From: Myxococcales bacterium
GTDB lineage: Bacteria > Myxococcota_A > Polyangia > Polyangiales > Ga0077539
Direction of reading: 5' to 3'
Length of the DNA: 64,000 nucleotides
Assembly (NCBI GenBank): GCA_016793325.1
Contig: JAEUKI010000057.1
Span: forward strand, 62,001 to 126,000
Positions within the stretch are counted from its first letter, which is position 1. Every line of letters starts with the position of its first letter. The notes beneath the pieces were generated by a model, which had not been told where the DNA came from, did no database searches, and was given only the letters and a program-made list of their open reading frames with translations. Below are positions 33,805-42,236 of this stretch, piece after piece. A program made the translations under genes and the position numbers.

Positions 33805-35574
33805 ATGCAGAGAAGCTCGATGGCGAGGGGGATCGTAGACGCGGTCGTGACGCGCGCGTTGTGCGCGTTGTGGGCGGTCGCTTTGATTTCATGTGCTTCG
33901 TGGCGCGAGCCGCCCGACGAGGCCGAGGCGACGACCTCGACGACCACGGCGGTCGCCTCTGCTGCTTCGAGCGGCGGGGCGCGGCCAGCGATTCCCGACA
34001 GCGCGTCGATCCCCGTCGCGGGCTCGCCGTCGCGCGGCCGAGAGAACGCGCTCGTGACGCTGGTTGTGTTCTCGGACTTCGAGTGCCCGTACTGCCAGCA
34101 GCTGGCGCGGTCGCTCGCGTCGGTGGCCGATCGCTTTCCAGAGGACGTGCGGATCGTGTTCAAGCACACGCCGCTCAGTCGTCATCCGCACGCGAGGCTC
34201 GCCGCCGAGGCCGCGATGGCCGCGCACGCGCAGGGCAAGTTCTGGGAGTACCACGACGTCTTGTTCGAGCAGCAAGAGCGCCTCGAGCGCGCGGACCTCG
34301 AACGGTACGCCGAACAGCTGCAGCTCGACATGGCGCGGTTTCGCGCGGACCTCGACGCGCACACCCATCGCGCGACGGTCGATCGCGACGTGGCGCTCTC
34401 GCGCGTGCTCGGCGTCAGCTCGACGCCCTCGATGTTCGCCAACGGGACGATCATCCGCGGCGCCAAGCCGATCGATCACATCCAGCGGGTGATCGGACGC
34501 GTGCTCTCGCACGCTCGCACGATTACGCCGCGCGAGCGCGTGTACGCAGAGATGACCGCGCACCCCCAGCCGCCCGATCCCCAGGACATGCCCGAGCCGC
34601 CCGACCCCGAGTTCGACCGCGACGCCGTGCACGCGATCGGGCTCAACGGCGCTCCTGCGCGCGGCGCCGCTGCGACGACGGCGCTCGTCACGATGGTGGT
34701 GTTCTCGGACTTCGAGTGCGGATACTGCGCGCGGCTCGAGCCGACGCTCGCCGAGCTCCTCCGCCGACACCGCAACGAGCTTCGGATTCTCTTTCGCCAC
34801 GCGCCCGGCTCGCGACACACGCACGCGATCGACGCGGCGAACTTCGCCGAAGAAGCCCGCGCGCAGCGGGGAGACGTTGGGTTCTTCGCTGCCAACGACG
34901 TTCTGTTCGCGCACCAAGACGAGCTCGATCGCAACGATCTTCTCGAGTACGCCCGCGAACTTCGGTTGGATCTCAGCCGCGTGAACCTCGCGATCGCGCA
35001 GCAGACGCACCGGCCTGCGATCGACCGCGACACGCAGCTCGCGCGGCAATTCGGCGTCGACGGGACGCCCACGACCTTTATCAACGGCCGTCGGGTGCTC
35101 GGCGCGCGCCCCATCGAAGAGTTCGAGGCTGCCATTCAACGCGCGCTCACCGACGCGCGCGCGCAGGTGCAGCAGGGCGTCGCGATCACCGACGTGTACG
35201 AGAGGCTCACGTCGTCGGGCTCGACGCGGCCCGTGTTTCGGCAGGGCCCCGCGCAGGTGCGCGTCGCGCACTTCTTGGTGATGCACGTCGGGTCGAGCCG
35301 CGTTCCCGAAGGCGTGACGCGCACGCGAGAGCAAGCGCTGGCGCGAGCGCAGCGCGCGGTCGCAGAGCTCCGCGGGGGCAGGCCCTTCGTCGACATCGTT
35401 CGCGAGTACAGCGACGAGCCCGGCGCAGGCGAACGCGGCGGTGACCTCGGCCAAGTTCGTCGCGGAATGATGGTCGGCGCGTTCGAAGAAGCCGCGTTCG
35501 GCCTGCAAGTCAACGAGACGAGCGGGATCGTCGAGACCGAGTTCGGCTTTCATGTGATCCGCCGAAGCGAGTGA
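33805..35574 (+). CDS. Fusion of two DsbA-like thioredoxin domains and a parvulin PPIase
   Basis: 589 aa from ATG 33805 (another ATG at 33820 is possible). Signal ends VALISC, a lipobox, then a Thr/Ala linker. Domain 1 (~70-235) has the redox pair C94-P-Y-C97 and a cis-Pro loop SSTPSMFANG. Domain 2 (~275-450) has C305-G-Y-C308 and DGTPTTFINGRRV. Both resemble DsbA/DSBA_oxidored. Residues ~485-589 are a parvulin-type rotamase (GERGGDLGQVRRGMMVGAFEEAAFG-like core, ending FGFHVIRRSE). It should oxidise or isomerise disulfides and isomerise prolines in exported proteins while tethered to a membrane. The neighbouring exported proteins are Cys-rich. Confidence 0.9.
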   Translation: MQRSSMARGIVDAVVTRALCALWAVALISCASWREPPDEAEATTSTTTAVASAASSGGARPAIPDSASIPVAGSPSRGRENALVTLVVFSDFECPYCQQLARSLASVADRFPEDVRIVFKHTPLSRHPHARLAAEAAMAAHAQGKFWEYHDVLFEQQERLERADLERYAEQLQLDMARFRADLDAHTHRATVDRDVALSRVLGVSSTPSMFANGTIIRGAKPIDHIQRVIGRVLSHARTITPRERVYAEMTAHPQPPDPQDMPEPPDPEFDRDAVHAIGLNGAPARGAAATTALVTMVVFSDFECGYCARLEPTLAELLRRHRNELRILFRHAPGSRHTHAIDAANFAEEARAQRGDVGFFAANDVLFAHQDELDRNDLLEYARELRLDLSRVNLAIAQQTHRPAIDRDTQLARQFGVDGTPTTFINGRRVLGARPIEEFEAAIQRALTDARAQVQQGVAITDVYERLTSSGSTRPVFRQGPAQVRVAHFLVMHVGSSRVPEGVTRTREQALARAQRAVAELRGGRPFVDIVREYSDEPGAGERGGDLGQVRRGMMVGAFEEAAFGLQVNETSGIVETEFGFHVIRRSE

Positions 35575-35660
35575 GCCAAATCGGACGCGGCCGTGGGGGC
35601 GTAGTGAAAATCGGCTGCTTCCCTTCGCGGTGAAGGCGGGTACCCTCAGGTGCGCGCGCG

Positions 35661-37556
35661 ATGGCTGAGAGAGAGTTCGAAGTCTCGACGACTCGAGTGA
35701 TCGATGCGCCGAGCGACATGGTGTGGGCGCTCGTGAGCGACACCAATCGCGTCGATCGCGCGATCGGTCTCTCTGCGGGCAAATACTCGTTCGAGCAGAT
35801 CGTCGCGGGCGATCCCGACTCGCGAGAGCGCGTCGCCGAAGCGAAAGAGCTCGGGCTCACGCTGCGCTGGATCGAGCCTCCCTACGAGTGGATCGAGGGG
35901 CGCTCGGTCCGCGGCGAACGGCGGTTCATCGCTGGGCCCGTGACGCGCGGCGGGTTCGACGTGACGCTCGAGCCCCAGGGCGAAAAGACCCTCGTGCGCG
36001 CGCGGATCTTCTCGGCAGCGACGAACCCGATCGGCAAGATTGGCTTCTTCGCGAAGCGCGCCGGGATGCGTCGCGGCTGCGAGCGCTATCTCGAGTCCAT
36101 CGCGAAGGCGCTCACGGATCTGCGCGCGCGGCTCGCCGAGCGCGACGCCAAGGAGCCCGCGTCGGCCTTCGTGCGCAGGACGCTGCTCGACTTGAAGGTC
36201 GACACCGTGAGCGCCGGTCCCGTGAGCACGGTCGACGAGCACAACCTCGGGTACGCCGCGAAGAAGCTGTTCGAGAGCCCTGTCCCCAAAGAGCTCCGCG
36301 ACAAGATCGTCGCGCTGTTGAAGGATCGCGCGGACGACGAGGTGCAGGCGATTCGCCCGTTCGAGCTCGCGCACGCGTGGCACGTCGAGCGTCGCGCGGC
36401 GCTGCGAGCGTTCTTGTATGCGGCGCGCGCGGGGCTCGTCGATCTTCGCTGGCAGCTCAACTGCCCCACGTGTCGCGTTGGCGCGCAAAACGAGACGTCG
36501 CTCGGCGCCGTCAAGCGCACCGCTCACTGTGACTCGTGCAACATCGATTTCGACGTGGACTTCGCGAAGTACGTCGAGGCGGTCTTCTCGCCGAACGCGT
36601 CGATTCGCAAGGTCGACACGGCCGTGTACTGCGCGAGTTCGCCTTGGTTTCGGCCGCACATTTTCGCGCAGCTCCGCGTCGACCCGGGACAGACGCGCGT
36701 CGCAAAGGTCCCGCTTCCCGTCGGCGAGCTGCTCCTTCGAACGCTGAAGGGAAAGCGCCGCGCCGAGCTCGAGCCGACGTCTCGCCCCGCGAAGCTCACG
36801 GTGGCGCTCACGCCCGAGGCCATGGAGGTCGAGTCCACGGGCGTCGCCGACGACGGGGCGGACACCGAGCTCGAGGTCGTCAATCGCAGCGACGAGGCGC
36901 AGTACTTGCTCATCGAGCGTGCCGGCTGGAGCGCGGACATCGTGCTCGGCTCGACGATCGCGTCGATGCCTGAATTCGTGGACCTGTTTTCAACGGAGGC
37001 TCCTGCGTCCGGGGTCGAGCTCACGGTCTCGTCGCTGACGATCTTGTTCTCGGACCTGACGGGATCGACGGCGATGTACGAGCGCTTGGGCGATGCGCGG
37101 GCGTTCGCGCTCGTGCAGGAGCACTTCGACATCATGCTGGGCCTCGTCGCAGCGCACGGCGGCGCGGTGATCAAGACCATGGGCGACGCGGTGATGGCGA
37201 GCTTCGCGTCTCCAGCGGACGCCGCGCGGTGCTCGGTCGAAATGGTCCGCCGATGCCACGAAGCGCACGCGAAAGAAGGGCTCACAGTGAAGCTCGGATT
37301 TCACGAAGGTCCGTGCCTCGCAGTCCGCGCGAACGACCGGCTCGACTACTTCGGGACCACGGTCAACGTGGCCGCACGGCTGCAAGCGCAGGCGCACGCT
37401 GGCGAAGTCGTCGTGACCAAGACGCTCGCGAACCACCCGGCAGTCGCTGCGGTGCTCGGCGCCATCGAGCGCGAGCCGCGGACGTTCGACGCGCACCTCA
37501 AGGGCATCAAAGAGGTTCAAGTGTTGATCGGTTACGACTGCGACGCGAGCGCGTAG
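35661..37556 (+). CDS. START-like / DUF5939 / class III nucleotide cyclase protein
   Basis: 631 aa. Residues 1-~150 form an SRPBCC (START-like) lipid-binding fold (STTRVIDAPSDMVWALVSDTNRVDR). A central DUF5939-type region (~170-440) contains a zinc-ribbon pair CPTC / CDSC. Residues ~455-620 are a class III cyclase: TILFSDLTGSTAMYERLGD with the first metal Asp, GGAVIKTMGDAVMASF with the second, and DYFGTTVNVAARLQ with the transition-state Asn and Arg. No membrane helix. It should make cAMP (or cGMP) in response to a hydrophobic ligand; the ligand is inferred only from the fold. A possible effector with a CNB domain is the channel at 6190. Confidence 0.9.
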   Translation: MAEREFEVSTTRVIDAPSDMVWALVSDTNRVDRAIGLSAGKYSFEQIVAGDPDSRERVAEAKELGLTLRWIEPPYEWIEGRSVRGERRFIAGPVTRGGFDVTLEPQGEKTLVRARIFSAATNPIGKIGFFAKRAGMRRGCERYLESIAKALTDLRARLAERDAKEPASAFVRRTLLDLKVDTVSAGPVSTVDEHNLGYAAKKLFESPVPKELRDKIVALLKDRADDEVQAIRPFELAHAWHVERRAALRAFLYAARAGLVDLRWQLNCPTCRVGAQNETSLGAVKRTAHCDSCNIDFDVDFAKYVEAVFSPNASIRKVDTAVYCASSPWFRPHIFAQLRVDPGQTRVAKVPLPVGELLLRTLKGKRRAELEPTSRPAKLTVALTPEAMEVESTGVADDGADTELEVVNRSDEAQYLLIERAGWSADIVLGSTIASMPEFVDLFSTEAPASGVELTVSSLTILFSDLTGSTAMYERLGDARAFALVQEHFDIMLGLVAAHGGAVIKTMGDAVMASFASPADAARCSVEMVRRCHEAHAKEGLTVKLGFHEGPCLAVRANDRLDYFGTTVNVAARLQAQAHAGEVVVTKTLANHPAVAAVLGAIEREPRTFDAHLKGIKEVQVLIGYDCDASA

Positions 37557-37588
37557 GGGGGTAGTCTCGCCGCCAGTCCGCCAGTGGC

Positions 37589-37607
37589 GGCGGCCATGGC
37601 GGCCGCC
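37589..37607. terminator. Hairpin after the cyclase gene
   Basis: GGCGGCC (37589-37595) and GGCCGCC (37601-37607) enclose 5 bases, 32 bases after the cyclase stop codon. There is no U-tract, so termination is only possible, not shown. Confidence 0.3.
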
Positions 37608-37684
37608 AGGTGTGCTTCGCTGAAACGCAGCAAATCGAGGGGATTTTCTTCGGCACGCGTCGCGCTTGCTCTCGTCCTCGCAGC

Positions 37685-37720
37685 GCCACGAGGCCGAACG
37701 CACGGTGCGTTCGTCGTGGC
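37685..37720. promoter_or_regulatory. Long palindrome upstream of recA
   Basis: CGAACGCACGGTGCGTTCG (37695-37713) is a perfect 9-1-9 palindrome, and is flanked by a second pair, GCCACGA (37685-37691) and TCGTGGC (37714-37720), with three unpaired bases on the left. It ends 32 bases before the recA ATG. It could be an SOS-type operator or a leader hairpin. The CGAAC/GTTCG half-sites resemble the Gram-positive LexA box, but the spacing is 9 rather than 4. Confidence 0.5.
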
Positions 37721-37752
37721 CAGCGAAGCAGTGACAGCGAAGGACGAAGACC

Positions 37753-38787
<1,035 letters not shown>

Positions 38788-38790
38788 CGG

Positions 38791-38812
38791 CCGATCGACG
38801 CGCGACGATCGG
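38791..38812. terminator. Hairpin just after recA
   Basis: CCGATCG (38791-38797) and CGATCGG (38806-38812) are perfect inverted repeats around 8 bases, 3 bases after the recA stop codon. No U-tract follows. Confidence 0.3.
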
Positions 38813-38857
38813 GTGAAAGTCCGCGGTCTCTCGGGCGTACCCTCCGCACGACACACC

Positions 38858-39238
38858 ATGAACCACCTCCCGCACTTCGCGCGCTTCGTTCGCGCGCTCG
38901 CTGTCGGCGCCGCGGTTGGCGTTGCGACCGTCGCCGCCTGCACGAACACGGCAGCGTCCGAAGGCACGAACGGAACGACGACCACCAACGGCTCGTCGGG
39001 CAACGAGTCGACCTCGAGCGCGACCGACGCTGGCGCGAGCGCGAGCGCGGACGCCGAGGCTCCGACTGCGAGCCTCGACGGAACACCGTGCCCAACGGTC
39101 GGCGAACGCCGCCCGGACCCCCGAGACTCGAACAGCCTGTGCGCGTGCGGAGGCTCGGAGGGCAGCTCGAGCTGGCAGTGCGCTCAGATGCCCATACCCA
39201 TCGCGGGACCGGCGGCGCCTCCTGAGCTCGCGGTCTGA
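38858..39238 (+). CDS. Small lipoprotein of unknown function
   Basis: 126 aa from ATG 38858. Signal LAVGAAVGVATVAAC with a lipobox at the end, then ~45 residues of Thr/Ser/Gly/Asn/Ala (NTAASEGTNGTTTTNGSSGN and ATDAGASASADAEA). The C-terminal ~45 residues carry four Cys (DGTPCPTVGERRPDP, SLCACGG, WQCAQ), which may pair as disulfides in a tiny exported domain. I recognise no family. It follows recA by 70 bases and converges with the coiled-coil membrane protein gene. Confidence 0.7.
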   Translation: MNHLPHFARFVRALAVGAAVGVATVAACTNTAASEGTNGTTTTNGSSGNESTSSATDAGASASADAEAPTASLDGTPCPTVGERRPDPRDSNSLCACGGSEGSSSWQCAQMPIPIAGPAAPPELAV

Positions 39239-39297
39239 ACGATCCGCGAACGCCCCCGCGAACGGCGCGGTCACTGAACGAGATTCATCGCGAATTT

Positions 39298-39891
39298 TCA
39301 GCGGGATTCGTCGTCGAGCTTGTCCTCTTCGCCCTGCTTCGGCGAAGGGTCGATCGCGAGCGCGACGCGAACCACTTCTGTACGTCCGGGGGTCACCCAC
39401 ACGCGAGAGCGCGACTGGATGAATCCACCCTCGCTCACGTCGACGACGTGGGTCGCGCCGCCCGCGAGCGGACCGCTGAGCGCGATCGCGCCAGAGCGTG
39501 GAACCTCCATACCGTCGACGCGCACGCGCGCGGTCTCGTTGCCTCGCGCGAGCTCGACGCGGATCTGCCCCGGTTCGGCGCGCAGGAGTCGCTCGCCTCG
39601 CGCGAACGCTCCCTCGCCGCCGCGCGCTGCGTACGGGCAAGGGCGCCGCGCGTACCCATCGCCGTGTCGACCGCGCGACGCGCCAGCGATGGTCACCGAG
39701 CCCGCGAGGAAGAAGACACCCGCGATGAGCACGAGCGCTGCGCCGCGGGAGGCTCCGGTCGACGGCGCTTCGCGCGGTTGTGCGTCGGTCTCTTGTTGGG
39801 ACAGGCGCTCGCGAAGCTCAGCATTTTCTCTGCGCAACGCGTCGAGGTGTCTCAGCGCCGCTTCGTGCTCGTCTCGGTACGCGTCGCTCAT
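39298..39891 (-). CDS. Single-pass membrane protein with N-terminal coiled coil
   Basis: 197 aa from ATG 39891. Cytoplasmic residues 1-~40 are a charged coiled coil (DEHEAALRHLDALRRENAEL), followed by one membrane helix (AALVLIAGVFFLAGSVTIAG). The outer domain has PEGA-like strands (GQIRVELARGNETARVRVDG and THVVDVSEGGFIQSRSRVWV), suggesting a small carbohydrate-binding-like beta fold, though this is inference. The tail is acidic. Function unknown. An 8-3-8 hairpin lies just upstream of the start codon. Confidence 0.7.
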   Translation of the reverse strand: MSDAYRDEHEAALRHLDALRRENAELRERLSQQETDAQPREAPSTGASRGAALVLIAGVFFLAGSVTIAGASRGRHGDGYARRPCPYAARGGEGAFARGERLLRAEPGQIRVELARGNETARVRVDGMEVPRSGAIALSGPLAGGATHVVDVSEGGFIQSRSRVWVTPGRTEVVRVALAIDPSPKQGEEDKLDDESR

Positions 39892-39904
39892 GGGCCGTAT
39901 GGGT

Positions 39905-39923
39905 CAAACGGTAGCACCGTTTG
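39905..39923. promoter_or_regulatory. 8-3-8 hairpin between two minus-strand genes
   Basis: CAAACGGT (39905-39912) and ACCGTTTG (39916-39923) are perfect inverted repeats. On the minus strand it follows the redoxin-like gene stop by ~24 bases and precedes the coiled-coil gene start by 13. It may end the first transcript or act in the leader of the second. Confidence 0.35.
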
Positions 39924-39947
39924 TCGCGCGCGACGCAAGCGCGGCGA

Positions 39948-40496
39948 TCACTCGTTGCCGAGCGCGATCATGCGGTCGAGGAGCGCGTTGACGTTGGCGT
40001 CCGCGACGCGGCCCCAGTTGCGCTCGCGAATGCGCCCGAGCTTGTCGATGAGGACGATGTTGGACGTCCCGTCGCGCAGGCCGAGGCGCTGGATGAGCGT
40101 TCGGTTCCAATCGAGCCACAGCTCGATCCGCTGCGAGCGCGCGACGGTCGTGATCGCCTCTCGCGCGAAGTACTGCGACGGCCACGAGTTGTACTCGGCC
40201 ACGTTGCACGCCGCGATCAGCGAGAACCGATTGGCCAACGTGCGATCACGGTTGAACCGCGCGCCCATCGCGTCCTTCACGTGTTGATTCTGCGTGATGG
40301 TCCCGCGCGTCTCGTAGAAGAGCACCACGACCTTGCCGCGAAACTGCGACACCGCCCGATCGCGGCCCGACGTGGTCGGGAGCGTGAAGTCCACGGGCGC
40401 GGCCTGCGCGAGAACCGCGTTCGGCGCGAGCAACGATGCAGCGGTGAGCGACGCGACCGAAGCGCTGCCGACTGCCAAGAACTCTCTTCGGTTCAT
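39948..40496 (-). CDS. TAT-exported thioredoxin-fold (redoxin-like) protein lacking CxxC
   Basis: 182 aa from ATG 40496, with GAAGGAG upstream. N-terminus MNRREFLAVGSASVASLTAASLLAP has a near-consensus twin-arginine motif (N-R-R-E-F-L) and ends A-Q-A-A. The mature part has a redoxin-like fold: VDFTLPTTSGRDRAVSQFRGKVVVLFYETRG, and a late NIVLIDKLGRIRERNWG. The position where peroxiredoxins and TlpA carry their active Cys reads YETRGTITQN, so the usual redox Cys is missing. A YtfJ-like or structural role is possible. It is divergent from the first crtI-type gene (132-base gap). Confidence 0.75.
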   Translation of the reverse strand: MNRREFLAVGSASVASLTAASLLAPNAVLAQAAPVDFTLPTTSGRDRAVSQFRGKVVVLFYETRGTITQNQHVKDAMGARFNRDRTLANRFSLIAACNVAEYNSWPSQYFAREAITTVARSQRIELWLDWNRTLIQRLGLRDGTSNIVLIDKLGRIRERNWGRVADANVNALLDRMIALGNE

Positions 40497-40628
40497 GTCT
40501 CGAGGTCTCCTTCAGGGGGGGTGTCGATTCGTTTGGATGCCACGAGCGACCAAATCGTGCGCAGCGATCGCAAGAAGTTCGTTCGTGCGCGATATTCGGC
40601 GCGGATCGGCTTCAAACCGTTCGCCCCT

Positions 40629-42221
40629 ATGATGAAGCACCGCTCGTCGTCCCCTGCTCACCGCCGTCACGCGACCGTCGTCGGCGCTGGGATCGCCGGA
40701 CTCGCCACGGCGATTCGCCTCGCTCGCGCAGGCGTTCGCGTGACCGTGTTCGAGAAGAACTCCGAGCCCGGAGGACGCTGCGGGCGTGTTCACGGCGACG
40801 GCTTTCACTTCGACATCGGCCCCACGATCCTGCTCGTGCCCTCGGTGCTCGAAGAGCTGTTTCGTGACGCGGGCCGCGATGTTCACGACTATTTGAACAT
40901 CCGCGCGCTCTCTCCGAACTATCGCGTTCATTTCGCCGATGGATCGGACGTCACGCTCTATCGCGAGCGCGACCTGCTCGCGGCTGAGCTCGAGCGCATC
41001 GAGCCCGGCAGCGCGGCGCGCTTCAATGAGTTCTTCGAGGGCGCGCGCTCCATGATGGACGCGGCGCTCTCGCGGTTCGTCGTGAACCACTACGACTCGC
41101 TTCGCGACTTTGTTTCGCTCGGAACGGCGAAGGACCTGCTCCGCGCCCGCGCGTACACCACGGTCTCGCGCAACGTCGCGAAGTACTTCCGCGACGAGCG
41201 CCTGCAAATGGCCTTCTCGTACCAGACGATGTACCTCGGGCTCTCGCCCTACTTCGCGCCCGGGATCTACGGCCTCTTGCCCTTCACCGAGATCAACGAC
41301 GGGGTGTTCTACACGCAGGGCGGTCTCTACGAGATCCCGCTCGCGCTCGAGCGGCTCGCCCGCGAGCTCGGCGTCGAGTTTCGCTACGGATCGCCCGTCG
41401 CGCGCCTCGCGACCAACGGGCACCGCGTGACCGAGGTCGTCTTGGAGAGCGGCGAGCGCGTCGCCGCGGACATCGTCGTCGCGAACGCGGACCTTCCATA
41501 CGTCTACGACACGCTCATCCCCGAAGCGCGCCTGCCGCGCCGCGATTCGCTCGAGTTCACCTCGAGCGGGTTCATGCTGTATCTCGGCCTCGACAAGCAA
41601 TATCCGGGTCTTCTGCACCACAACACGTTCTTCGGCGCGCGCTTTCGCGAGAGCTTCCGAGAGATCTTCGACGACAAGGTGCTGCCCGAGGAGCTCCACT
41701 ATTACGTGGCCGCCCCTTCGGTCACCGATCCATCCGTGGCGCCCCCGGGCGGCTCGAGCTTGTACGTGCTCGTGCCCGTCCCGCACCAGACCCACAAAAT
41801 CAACTGGGCCGAGGCGGGCGATCGGCTCCGCGCGCGGGTCCTCTCGGCGCTCGATCAATCGGTCGCTCCGGGAATCGAGAGCCACATCACGTTCGAGCGT
41901 CGGATCGACCCCAACGGGTGGGCGAAGATGTTCAACCTGGTGAAGGGCTCGGCGTTCGGGCTGTCGCTCACGCTCGATCAAGTCGGGCCGTTTCGCCCGA
42001 AGAATCGCGACGCGAAGTTCAACAACCTCTACTTCGCCGGCGCCAGCACGCAGCCTGGAACGGGCATCCCCCTCGTCGCGCTCTCCGGTCGCCTCGCAGC
42101 CGAGCGCATCCTCCGCGACGAGTCGATCGCGGTCGAGCTGCGCGCGCCGGTGCGCCCGACGACGGACGAGCGTCGCGGGTCGACCGTGTCGCTCTCGAGC
42201 TTCGCTGACGCGGCCGAGTGA
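40629..42221 (+). CDS. CrtI-family carotenoid desaturase (isolated copy)
   Basis: 530 aa from ATG 40629 (a second ATG follows at 40632). FAD-binding motif TVVGAGIAGLATAIRLARAGVRV and second-strand EKNSEPGGRCGRVHGDGFHFDIGPTI-type sequence are classical for phytoene desaturases. The C-terminal signature FNNLYFAGASTQPGTGIPLVALSGR matches CrtI/CrtN/CrtD. It introduces double bonds into phytoene or its derivatives using FAD. The other carotenoid genes lie 14 kb downstream at 54.5-58 kb. The extra C-terminal ~30 residues are Arg/Ser-rich. Confidence 0.9.
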   Translation: MMKHRSSSPAHRRHATVVGAGIAGLATAIRLARAGVRVTVFEKNSEPGGRCGRVHGDGFHFDIGPTILLVPSVLEELFRDAGRDVHDYLNIRALSPNYRVHFADGSDVTLYRERDLLAAELERIEPGSAARFNEFFEGARSMMDAALSRFVVNHYDSLRDFVSLGTAKDLLRARAYTTVSRNVAKYFRDERLQMAFSYQTMYLGLSPYFAPGIYGLLPFTEINDGVFYTQGGLYEIPLALERLARELGVEFRYGSPVARLATNGHRVTEVVLESGERVAADIVVANADLPYVYDTLIPEARLPRRDSLEFTSSGFMLYLGLDKQYPGLLHHNTFFGARFRESFREIFDDKVLPEELHYYVAAPSVTDPSVAPPGGSSLYVLVPVPHQTHKINWAEAGDRLRARVLSALDQSVAPGIESHITFERRIDPNGWAKMFNLVKGSAFGLSLTLDQVGPFRPKNRDAKFNNLYFAGASTQPGTGIPLVALSGRLAAERILRDESIAVELRAPVRPTTDERRGSTVSLSSFADAAE

Positions 42222-42236
42222 CCCCGAGCGGGGCGG

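Noticed and set aside
37695..37713. Calling the recA palindrome a LexA box
   Set aside because: Half-sites resemble CGAAC/GTTCG but the spacing is not that of the known Gram-positive box, so it is listed only as a candidate operator or hairpin.
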